A stretch of DNA of 64,000 nucleotides, taken from NCBI GenBank assembly GCA_002690865.1, contig NZGG01000024.1, positions 124,001 to 188,000 on the forward strand. Direction: 5' to 3'. This document shows positions 36,799 through 44,154 of this stretch, piece by piece. This DNA is from Gammaproteobacteria bacterium (GTDB lineage Bacteria; Pseudomonadota; Gammaproteobacteria; Pseudomonadales; Azotimanducaceae). How positions within the stretch are numbered: position 1 is the first letter of the stretch; every line of letters starts with the position of its first letter. The notes beneath the pieces are model-generated. The model ran no database searches, had not been told where the DNA came from, and saw only the letters and a program-made list of their open reading frames with translations. Both the position numbers and the translations under genes were made by a program.

Positions 36799-37578
36799 TT
36801 AACGAAACAGATCCATTTCTTTAGGGCGTATTAGGGGGCCAATACCTCGCATAGATTCTTGCTTCGGCTCCAAAGGATGATAACCTCTCACAATCACTAC
36901 CGGAGTTTTTTCGGTAGTCTGACCCATTACAAGCGAAGCACCAGCAGCTATTTCATCAGCTGCGGCAACCTGAGTGACCGCGAGTTCCTTCCCAAAAATA
37001 TCCCTTTCCCCAATGTAACTTTCGAGAGCAGTAAACCCTGAGACACCAATAGCCAAACCAAGGGTTCCCATGCGCCATGCCCTCCCCATACTATCGTTGA
37101 TAATTACTCCTACATTGACACCGAAACGCTGGTTAATAATATATCGAATACGCTTGGCGCTCGCATCAGCATCCATGGGTAAAAGTAAACATAAGTCTTC
37201 GTCCTCTCCGTCATCATTCGTAATATTTGATTGATCTATGCCCGCATTCGCTTGGACAAAGCCAAGCCGATGCTCAACGATTAGTACACCCGACCGGGCA
37301 CGAACAACTTCATTGGACTCATCTAGAATAACCTGCACTTTCCGCGGGTCCTTATCAACATCTAAAGCAATACGCTTAGCTCTCTCACCTGGAACAACTT
37401 CCGTCAAATCGACATATCGATTTTCCGCTTTTGAAATAATTTTTTGTGCGATAACAAGCACATCCTCATTTTGAAAAGCTTCGTTCATACCGATCAAGCC
37501 ATCATTAATAAGGTTCACAAGGTCATCACCCGGTTTAACCATGGGTATACCGTTAATACTGAAGAAACTGAGGTTCAT
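36799..37578 (-). CDS. cofE: F420-0:gamma-glutamyl ligase (CofE)
   Basis: A 259-residue CofE that adds gamma-linked glutamates to F420-0 using GTP. VIAQKIISKAENRYVDL, RARSGVLIVEHRLGFVQAN, NQRFGVNVGVIINDSMGRAW and LAIGVSGFTALESYIG are characteristic. It is the short archaeal/proteobacterial form and lacks the C-terminal nitroreductase-like domain of mycobacterial FbiB that reduces dehydro-F420. The start codon overlaps the npdG stop by one base (TAATG). Confidence 0.94.
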   Translation of the reverse strand: MNLSFFSINGIPMVKPGDDLVNLINDGLIGMNEAFQNEDVLVIAQKIISKAENRYVDLTEVVPGERAKRIALDVDKDPRKVQVILDESNEVVRARSGVLIVEHRLGFVQANAGIDQSNITNDDGEDEDLCLLLPMDADASAKRIRYIINQRFGVNVGVIINDSMGRAWRMGTLGLAIGVSGFTALESYIGERDIFGKELAVTQVAAADEIAAGASLVMGQTTEKTPVVIVRGYHPLEPKQESMRGIGPLIRPKEMDLFR

Positions 37579-38264
37579 TAGTTTGAAGCGGACTGACCAG
37601 TTATGACAATACCAGACCCGTTGATTTTATGATGTCGGTTAATAGTTATAAGTACAGAAGTGAGCGCTTCCGTTGCGACTGAATTTGCTAAAGGGCCTGC
37701 ATGCCAACCTTTCAACCCTAAGTCTTCGATCAAACGAATTACAGTATCTCTTGCGACCCGCTTATCACCGGTCACAAGAACATCGCAGACAATATCATGA
37801 TCCTCATTAAGATGCTGAGCCCCAACATTTTGGAAAGCAGAGACAACCGCAACCTCATCGCCGACAAACTCTTGTGCAGCTTGAGCCGCAGATCCGCTTT
37901 TAGGTAATTGGACAGTACCCACTTTTGGAGGAATAAGAGGAACTGTTACATCAATTAATATTTTTCCTTTTAGTGCGGGTTTTACCGTTGACAATGTACT
38001 GATCTGATGTGCAAAAGGAACAGTTAAAACCACAAGGTCAGCGTTAGATGCTGCCTCCAAATTCTCATGCCCCGTAACATTTAGTTCTGGAAACTCCTGT
38101 AGTAAGCCCTCTGCAGCCAATTTGCCTTTATCTGCAGTGCGGGAGCCGATTAGAATTTTGTAGCCAGCGCGCGACCACCGCCTGGCAAGTCCTCCACCTA
38201 AATCTCCTGTCCCACCAAGGATTGCGATTGATTTTATGTTGCTTTGCGAAGAAATATTAGACAT
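37578..38264 (-). CDS. npdG: NADPH-dependent F420 reductase
   Basis: A 228-residue F420H2:NADP oxidoreductase (Fno/NpdG). The Rossmann motif ILGGTGDLGGGLARRW (residues 15-30) and the NADP-phosphate-binding GSRTADKGK fit the family, as does NADLVVLTVPFAHQ. It keeps the F420 pool reduced from NADPH, feeding LLM-class enzymes. It is the first gene of the F420 operon, with GAGG about 8 nt before the ATG and a promoter-like element further upstream. Confidence 0.93.
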   Translation of the reverse strand: MSNISSQSNIKSIAILGGTGDLGGGLARRWSRAGYKILIGSRTADKGKLAAEGLLQEFPELNVTGHENLEAASNADLVVLTVPFAHQISTLSTVKPALKGKILIDVTVPLIPPKVGTVQLPKSGSAAQAAQEFVGDEVAVVSAFQNVGAQHLNEDHDIVCDVLVTGDKRVARDTVIRLIEDLGLKGWHAGPLANSVATEALTSVLITINRHHKINGSGIVITGQSASN

Positions 38265-38291
38265 TTAAACTGCCTCAGAAAATAACCTATA

Positions 38292-38320
38292 ATTATTCCT
38301 CAATCAAAAGAGGCAAACAA
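38292..38320 (-). promoter_or_regulatory. Promoter candidate for the F420 operon
   Basis: On the minus strand TTGTTT (38315-38320), a 17-bp spacer and AATAAT (38292-38297) lie just upstream of npdG (start 38264). The spacer contains TTGATTGAGG (38298-38307), repeated exactly at 38332-38341, 34 bp away and overlapping the stop codon of the trmY-like gene. The repeat could be a regulator site; the promoter match is moderate. Confidence 0.42.
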
Positions 38321-38337
38321 TAGAAGACTTCCCTCAA

Positions 38338-38931
38338 TCAATTCGATTGACGATCAAGTTCATTATGAACAAGGGCGACACACTGCGATGAATGTAAAAT
38401 CACGGGTCCTAAGGAAAACGATCTGGCACCCAGCCTTTGTAAATACTTGCGTGTATTTCGTTCCATAGGAATATGGTCGGTCATAATAAATAGTAAATCT
38501 TCTAATCGCGGCTCTAATCGAATATCACTTCCTTTGGGATCCAGCATCGCTATCTTACCGGAATAATTACGAACTAAACGTTCAAAACTGGTAGCTCTTA
38601 TGTTGACTCCTCCTATGAAAGGAACCATCTCATCCTTCTTCAAATACTTACCGCAAGCTAGAACCTCAGCGAAAAATTCTAAGATATTTGCTTCCTGCCA
38701 TCCCGAAAGACTGCCGAGACTAGCACCATCAATTTCTATAGCTCTAGAGTAGTTATCAGACTTTTCCAGAACCAGCGTAAGCTGAGTATCAGCTCGATGG
38801 CCTTGCGATATCAACAGAGTCTGCTGTACGACGTTAGCGAGATACTCCACGTGGCCATTGACTCCAGTCGAAGCCAAAAATTTTTTTGGATCAACTGGAG
38901 CCCCCTTAGCTCTTATTAAAAACTGTCTCAT
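38338..38931 (-). CDS. TrmY-like SPOUT RNA methyltransferase
   Basis: About 197 residues matching the TrmY/DUF358 family. In archaea TrmY N1-methylates pseudouridine-54 of tRNA with SAM. N-terminal MRQFLIRAKG, C-terminal FIMTDHIPMERNTRKYL and SFSLGPVILHSSQCVALVHN line up with the archaeal GDHIG, SLSP.LHA and IIHN.LD motifs of the trefoil-knot SAM site. ATG 38931 gives the usual N-terminus; ATG 38937 is also possible. Bacterial members are sporadic and their RNA target is unknown. It lies 73 bp upstream of npdG on the same strand. Confidence 0.8.
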   Translation of the reverse strand: MRQFLIRAKGAPVDPKKFLASTGVNGHVEYLANVVQQTLLISQGHRADTQLTLVLEKSDNYSRAIEIDGASLGSLSGWQEANILEFFAEVLACGKYLKKDEMVPFIGGVNIRATSFERLVRNYSGKIAMLDPKGSDIRLEPRLEDLLFIMTDHIPMERNTRKYLQRLGARSFSLGPVILHSSQCVALVHNELDRQSN

Positions 38932-38937
38932 AATCAT

Positions 38938-39516
38938 TGCTCAGTTTTAAAGGTCATACGAATTTTTATAAGTTTACAGCTACCCAAACTTCTACAGAAT
39001 AACGTATTATCCTTGGAGAATTAGAGAAATCCGGTACTTTTAGCGACGAGAAATCTCGTAGTGACCACTAACTTACATAGTTTTAGATCTTTTCCACAAT
39101 TTCTGTGGATAACTCTGGTGATAACTAGCAAAAATAGTGCTCGAAGCCCCCAAAAACAACCTTTTCCCTAATTGATCATTTTTTATACAACATATTTAAT
39201 TATCATATTTTTCAATGACTTAGGTGATATAAAAATGGCAGCTCAAAAAATATAATGCTTGGGTAATAGATTCGTGAACTGACCCCACGAAATGTGCATA
39301 AGTCTGGGCTAAAACTTCAGTTCAACCGTCAAAAAAAGGTGAAAACAGTTCTAATAGAGCGATTTTGTCGACATCTGACCCCCTTTTTAATACAAAAAAA
39401 CCTTAAAAAACAGCATTGTTCAGCCAATTTCCCAGACAACCATGTAACTGCGTGTAATATCCTACCTAAGGAATCCAGCAGCCTTACCTACGCCATAGTC
39501 AGATTGTTAACAATCT
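38938..39516. other. AT-rich non-coding gap with DnaA boxes (candidate origin or DnaA-regulated site)
   Basis: No credible gene. Perfect DnaA boxes (consensus TTATNCACA, both read here as the complement) are TGTGGATAA at 39104-39112 and TGTGCATAA at 39293-39301. Weaker boxes are TTTTCCACA (39090-39098, one mismatch) and TGGTGATAA (39116-39124, two mismatches). Between them is a very AT-rich stretch (about 39171-39235) resembling an unwinding element, with a GATC at 39174. dnaA, dnaN and mnmG are not in the window, so an origin call stays tentative. Confidence 0.4.
39501..39516. repeat. 16-bp perfect palindrome and phased TTAAC repeats
   Basis: AGATTGTTAACAATCT is a perfect 16-bp palindrome that abuts the crotonase stop codon (39517-39519). 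TTAAC recurs with its last base at 39511, 39521 and 39531, exactly 10 bp apart, so the copies lie on one face of the helix. It could be a protein-binding site belonging to the DnaA-box region. As a terminator it would be poor, because no T run follows on the minus strand. Confidence 0.5.
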
Positions 39517-40215
39517 TTAACTATTTTTAACTTCTCCTAATACTTGATAAAAATCAGTAATGCCTTTTGGTTTTCTCAAAGCTAATTTCATGTTTCGTAG
39601 CGTCTCGCTATCGTATTTCGCTAATCTGTAGCCCAGCTTTCTTGCTATATTCAATACTTCTGAATCCTCGCAGCATTCGTTTGCAATGCCAAGCTGAAAT
39701 AATTCTCGGCCATAAACAGGCTCACCTTGCAAGGCCATCTTGAGACCTAATGCATGTGAGTATCTAATAGCCAACCAGGCTACGTTAATTGGTGCCATCA
39801 GCCCCATTTGCACCTCAGCAACATGTAAGAATGCTTGCTCGCCTACAACAAGAAAATCACAAGCAAAAGCAAGCGCTGCCCCGGCTGCTATCCCGTACTG
39901 TTCTACTGCTCCAATTATTGGCTTTGGGCACATAAAAAAATTATTGTGGAGATTAGCCCAATCTTCTTGGAAATGTCGGCGCCAAACAGGCGCTGGATTT
40001 TTGTTAAAAGCCGCCGAATCTAGCCCAGCACAAAATACTCCGTCTGCACCGCGAATAATAATTACTGTACAAGATCTATCAGCCATCAAATTCTGAAGAG
40101 CGGTGTCCAAATCATGAACGATCGGTCCAGTGATGGCATTACGCTTCGCTGGTCGATTCAAGATGATTTCGCCAACCCCCTGAGCCAGGGTGGTTAAAAC
40201 AAATTTCTCTGCCAT
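39517..40215 (-). CDS. Enoyl-CoA hydratase/isomerase (crotonase) family protein
   Basis: A 232-residue crotonase-fold protein. RGADGVFCAGLDS gives the first oxyanion segment and VEQYGIAAGAALAFACD the second. The first hydratase glutamate is replaced by Ala, while a Glu remains in LHVAEVQMGLMAP, so classic hydratase chemistry is doubtful. It is shorter than usual (about 255), ending soon after LGIANECCED. It is divergent from a FATP-type acyl-CoA ligase, 92 bp away, which suggests a shared lipid-related role. Confidence 0.8.
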   Translation of the reverse strand: MAEKFVLTTLAQGVGEIILNRPAKRNAITGPIVHDLDTALQNLMADRSCTVIIIRGADGVFCAGLDSAAFNKNPAPVWRRHFQEDWANLHNNFFMCPKPIIGAVEQYGIAAGAALAFACDFLVVGEQAFLHVAEVQMGLMAPINVAWLAIRYSHALGLKMALQGEPVYGRELFQLGIANECCEDSEVLNIARKLGYRLAKYDSETLRNMKLALRKPKGITDFYQVLGEVKNS

Positions 40216-40307
40216 TAGAGCTTCTCCTTAATTTTGTCTCTTGTTACAAAACCTATGCAGACGTATTATCGAATTATATTAAATAAATCAAATAATACGG
40301 GGCTACG

Positions 40308-42113
40308 ATGAGGTCACTAACCGATATCATTGGTGATTTAAGGGTCATATTAAACAAAGCAATTGCGAAACCACCCTCTGACGATGAAGTAATGTCTTTC
40401 TCGCTTTTAGTGGAACGTAATAGCCGGTTACACCCAAATGATTTAGCTATCCTCTTTGAGGAAAAAGGTCTCTCTTGGAAAGAACTGAATGAACAAGCTA
40501 ATCGTGTGGCTAACTATCTAAAGGGGCTAAAGGTAAACTCAGGAGATTGCGTTAGTCTTTTCATGCAGAATCGTCTTGAATTCGTCATTAGCATAGTCGC
40601 AATTTGCAAATTGGGGGCAATTGCAGGGCTGATCAATACTAATCTAACCAAGCAGCCATTAATCCATTGCATCAATCTTGTGAAATCAAAAAAATGTATC
40701 TTCGGTGCGGAGCTATCTAATACACTTGAAGAAGTTCTAGATCATCTCGATCTGAAAGATAATCTCGATTACTTATGCATACCCGACACTGAAAGTTCGA
40801 AAATACCAGAGTGGGCAACCAAACTCGACTCCACCGATGCATCCATGGATGGAGAAAATCCTCCTGAAACTAATAAGATAACTTTAGGCCATGTAGCTTT
40901 TTATATATTCACGTCCGGGACAACAGGTCTACCGAAAGCCGCAGTAGTTCCTAATAGGAAAATATTTACGGGGGCAGGCCTCTCCCACAAAGCCTTATTA
41001 AGACTAAATCGCAGAGATAGAGTTTATAACTGTTTACCTCTTTACCATGGTACTGGACTAATACTTGGTTTAGCAGCTGCATTTAGCGCTGGAGCGGGGA
41101 CTGTTATTCGACGACGCTTGTCTATCACCTCGTTCTGGGACGAAATACGCAAATATCAATGTACTAGCTTTATTTACATCGGAGAGTTTATTCGCTACTT
41201 AGTCTCTCAAACACCCCAAAAGAACGATGGTGATAATCCTGTTCGAAGTATTGTTGGTAACGGATTAAGACCAGATATCTGGATAGAATTTAAGGAACGT
41301 TTTAATATCGAGCGGATCGGAGAGTTCTACGCAGCTAGCGAAGGAAACGGTGGCTTTGCAAACGTCTTTAATAAAGACTGCACAGTAGGCTTGGGAATTT
41401 CTCCTATGAAAATAGTCCATTATGACGTCGCAAATGAAGCTATCGTCAAGGATCAACACGATTATTGTCTTGAAGTGGAAGATGGTGATACAGGCTTATT
41501 ATTGATCGAGGTTACGGAAAAATCAAAATTCGATGGCTATACTGCAAAAGCAGATACAGATAAAAAAGTACTACATGATTGTTTTATGGCAGGCGATCGC
41601 TACTTCAATACAGGTGATCTTATGAAAACTGTGGATGTGGGATTCGCTTACGGACAGACCCATTACCAGTTTGTAGATCGTATTGGTGATACTTTTCGAT
41701 GGAAAAGCGAGAATGTATCAACAAACGAAGTAGCAGAAATCATTAATAAATATGACGATATTCTTTATACAAACGTATACGGTATAGAGATTCCGGGTAC
41801 AGACGGTCGAGCGGGAATGGCCGCTGTAGTTTTTAAACATGTCGTCAGTAGTGCTCAGATAAATCTAGGAAGCTTGTCCTCCTATGTGAATGAAAATTTA
41901 CCCTCTTATGCAAGACCAATTTTCATTCGTGTTCTTGAAGAATTGCCAACAACAACTACTCATAAATTACAAAAAAATAAATTAAGAGAACAATCTTTTC
42001 ACCTCGAAGAAGTAGATCAGGAGTTACTCGTTCGGGATCCCTCGACAGGTAATTATCGAAAATTAGATAGCGACTTCTACGATCGCGTAATGCGTCGAGA
42101 GGTGGCTTTTTAA
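40308..42113 (+). CDS. Long/very-long-chain acyl-CoA synthetase (FATP/FadD6-like)
   Basis: A 601-residue ANL ligase of the fatty-acid transport protein type. The P-loop YIFTSGTTGLPKAAVV is near residue 205, the FATP signature YAASEGNGGFANVFN near 345, then YFNTGDLMKTVD, DRIGDTFRWKSENVST and a C-terminal LQKNKLREQ with the catalytic lysine region. FATP-like ligases act on long or very long chains, or on steroid side chains in actinobacterial FadD6/FadD17 relatives. The gene is monocistronic as far as visible. Confidence 0.88.
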   Translation: MRSLTDIIGDLRVILNKAIAKPPSDDEVMSFSLLVERNSRLHPNDLAILFEEKGLSWKELNEQANRVANYLKGLKVNSGDCVSLFMQNRLEFVISIVAICKLGAIAGLINTNLTKQPLIHCINLVKSKKCIFGAELSNTLEEVLDHLDLKDNLDYLCIPDTESSKIPEWATKLDSTDASMDGENPPETNKITLGHVAFYIFTSGTTGLPKAAVVPNRKIFTGAGLSHKALLRLNRRDRVYNCLPLYHGTGLILGLAAAFSAGAGTVIRRRLSITSFWDEIRKYQCTSFIYIGEFIRYLVSQTPQKNDGDNPVRSIVGNGLRPDIWIEFKERFNIERIGEFYAASEGNGGFANVFNKDCTVGLGISPMKIVHYDVANEAIVKDQHDYCLEVEDGDTGLLLIEVTEKSKFDGYTAKADTDKKVLHDCFMAGDRYFNTGDLMKTVDVGFAYGQTHYQFVDRIGDTFRWKSENVSTNEVAEIINKYDDILYTNVYGIEIPGTDGRAGMAAVVFKHVVSSAQINLGSLSSYVNENLPSYARPIFIRVLEELPTTTTHKLQKNKLREQSFHLEEVDQELLVRDPSTGNYRKLDSDFYDRVMRREVAF

Positions 42114-42202
42114 GTAATAGGTGTAATAAAAATTTTCGATCTTCTTATTCTTAAGACTTAAACAGATCAGATTGAAACTCAGGAAGACTATTAACAAAGC
42201 AT

Positions 42203-42286
42203 ATGGAAACTCCAAGAAGCACTCAAGCAAAAATTGAAAATCTCGATAAGCTTTTTGAGAAAATCTACAAGAAAGAACTTAGATGA
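42203..42286 (+). CDS. Candidate 27-residue leader peptide overlapping the PhoD-like gene
   Basis: ATG 42203 opens a 27-codon ORF, very rich in Lys and Glu (it ends LFEKIYKKELR), whose TGA overlaps the ATG of the next gene by 4 nt (ATGA at 42283-42286). The overlap and helix-like composition suggest a translationally coupled micro-ORF. The ribosome site is weak (AAAG about 5 nt upstream), so it may be fortuitous. Confidence 0.35.
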   Translation: METPRSTQAKIENLDKLFEKIYKKELR

Positions 42287-43353
42287 AAAAGAAATTACCT
42301 TGCCTAATATTTCTATTATCATTTAATCCGATATTAGCCAATGACTTCTTTCCAGCGAAGCCCCTGTACTCAGAATCTATCACGGAAAATCAGATTCTTA
42401 CTAAGATCGCTTTTGGATCTTGTTTTGACCAACGTAATCAAGACGCAATTTTTGATATTATAAGAAACAAAGATCCGGACCTTATGCTCATGTTGGGAGA
42501 CAATATTTATCCTGATAGCGAAACCTATGATCCTTCTCTCAAATCTCTCCGAAAGGCCTACTTTCAGCTGAGTAATTCTGACAAGTTCAGAAGGTTACGA
42601 GAGCAAAAACCAATCATGAGTATTTGGGATGATCATGACTATGGTCTAAATGACGCGGGTAGTGATTGGCCTCTAAAAAAAATTTCTGAGCAGCTTTTCG
42701 AATATGTGTGGGTCCCAGAAAATGATATACGAAGAACAAGAGACGGTATTTACTTTACAAAAACGATAGGGCCGATAGGCCGCAGAGTACAGCTAATTTT
42801 TCTGGATACGAGATTTTTTCGGTCGCCGCTACTACTTTCGGAAAAAACTTCTAAAGCAAAATACCAGCCAGACAACTCAATACAGAAAACAATGCTTGGG
42901 CGAGACCAATGGATTTGGCTTGAGCAAATACTACAGAGGTCTGCCCAAATCCGACTGATTGTTTCCTCCATACAAGTAATTGCGGACGGACATGGGTGGG
43001 AAGCTTGGCGAACACTACCCAATGAAAGAGCGCGTCTTTATAACCTACTAAAAAAAAGCGAGGTAAAAAACGTCTTTTTTTTATCCGGAGATAGGCACTC
43101 AGGGGCAATTTATAATCGTACTGATGTCATGTCCAATACTCTCTGGGAAGTGACCTCTTCGTCTCTCAACAAACCATTAGGCAGTTTAATACCTTTGCTA
43201 AAGCATGAACCTGGGCCATTTCGTCTTGGAGCGAGTTATTACGGTGCAAACTTTGGACTCATTCAAATTGATTGGGCCAATCAACAGATCACTCTATCAA
43301 TTCATAATCAAAAAGGAGAACCTGTGCGTCGTGCGGCGGTGAAGTTGAGGTGA
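42283..43353 (+). CDS. PhoD-like metallophosphoesterase (alkaline phosphatase D family)
   Basis: A 356-residue exported phosphoesterase. The signal peptide KKKLPCLIFLLSFNPILA is followed by metal-site motifs typical of the PhoD family: FGSCFDQ, LMLGDNIYPDS, IWDDHDYGLND and LSGDRHSGAIY. Members cleave phosphate mono- or diesters in the periplasm, often to obtain phosphate. The start is defined by the signal peptide and the ATGA overlap with the small upstream ORF. No PHO box was seen upstream. Confidence 0.88.
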   Translation: MKKKLPCLIFLLSFNPILANDFFPAKPLYSESITENQILTKIAFGSCFDQRNQDAIFDIIRNKDPDLMLMLGDNIYPDSETYDPSLKSLRKAYFQLSNSDKFRRLREQKPIMSIWDDHDYGLNDAGSDWPLKKISEQLFEYVWVPENDIRRTRDGIYFTKTIGPIGRRVQLIFLDTRFFRSPLLLSEKTSKAKYQPDNSIQKTMLGRDQWIWLEQILQRSAQIRLIVSSIQVIADGHGWEAWRTLPNERARLYNLLKKSEVKNVFFLSGDRHSGAIYNRTDVMSNTLWEVTSSSLNKPLGSLIPLLKHEPGPFRLGASYYGANFGLIQIDWANQQITLSIHNQKGEPVRRAAVKLR

Positions 43354-43407
43354 TATTTATTACCATTTGGGATTGCCGCCACCTATAAAATTAGATAAAT
43401 TTACGGA

Positions 43408-44094
43408 ATGGCAAAGGCTAATTCCAAGTTCCTAAAACAGCAGAAAGTATTTGTGGGCTTACTGTTAACAGGCATTGTCATTCTTCTCGTTTACTTATCG
43501 GTAATTGTCGCGCAAGACGTGCCGTTAGGCGAATTCGTGCCAGGCAAACACTACATAGAGCTTGAAGAAAACTATCGCGTTCGAGGAAATAAAATAGAGG
43601 TAGTAGAATTTTTCTCTTACGCTTGCATCGTCTGTTACCATTTTGACCCACTAATCACCGACTGGGCAAAAGAAAACGAAAACATTGTCGAATTTCGTCT
43701 CTCACCTCTCCCAGCAAACGAAACTTGGCGACGATTGGCTCAACACTACTACACATTGGAGAGGCTGGATGTACTTGAGGAACACCATAAAAAATTCTTT
43801 TTTGCAGTGCACGAAAAGAATTTAAATATAAGTTCACCTGCGCGCGTCGCAGAGTGGGCCAAAGAACAATCTATCATTGGCTATAAGGAAGCTGCCAGTT
43901 CGCTTTACGTGAAACGCAGACTAGCAGCTGCAGATCAACTCGCGAGAAGTTTGAAGATTGCAAGCGTACCTACCCTTCTTGTCAATGGTAAATACGTTAT
44001 TACGATAACGGATAAGGTTGGATCAGTAAGAATGCTTGAGATACTAGACTATCTGGTAGAGAAGGAACTTATTCTTAGCTCTGTCGCACAGTAA
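43408..44094 (+). CDS. Membrane-anchored DsbA-like thiol-disulfide oxidoreductase, CIVC site
   Basis: A 228-residue thioredoxin-fold protein with one N-terminal membrane segment (about 14-36) and no cleavage site, so it is probably anchored facing the periplasm. FFSYACIVCYHFDP aligns with the DsbA active-site region, giving Cys73 and Cys76 with dipeptide Ile-Val in place of Pro-His. The cis-proline loop ASVPTLLVNGKY is present. The non-standard dipeptide predicts a different redox potential from DsbA. It follows the PhoD-like gene by 54 nt. Confidence 0.83.
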   Translation: MAKANSKFLKQQKVFVGLLLTGIVILLVYLSVIVAQDVPLGEFVPGKHYIELEENYRVRGNKIEVVEFFSYACIVCYHFDPLITDWAKENENIVEFRLSPLPANETWRRLAQHYYTLERLDVLEEHHKKFFFAVHEKNLNISSPARVAEWAKEQSIIGYKEAASSLYVKRRLAAADQLARSLKIASVPTLLVNGKYVITITDKVGSVRMLEILDYLVEKELILSSVAQ

Positions 44095-44154
44095 TTTTTT
44101 AATCAAATATTAGATAAGCCTCGGTTTAAACCATCAGCAATCAGCAGAACTTCG

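Noticed and set aside
39294-39530. 78-residue plus-strand ORF in the AT-rich gap
   Set aside because: No ribosome site, its start falls on a DnaA box, composition is not protein-like and it runs into the end of the crotonase gene on the other strand.
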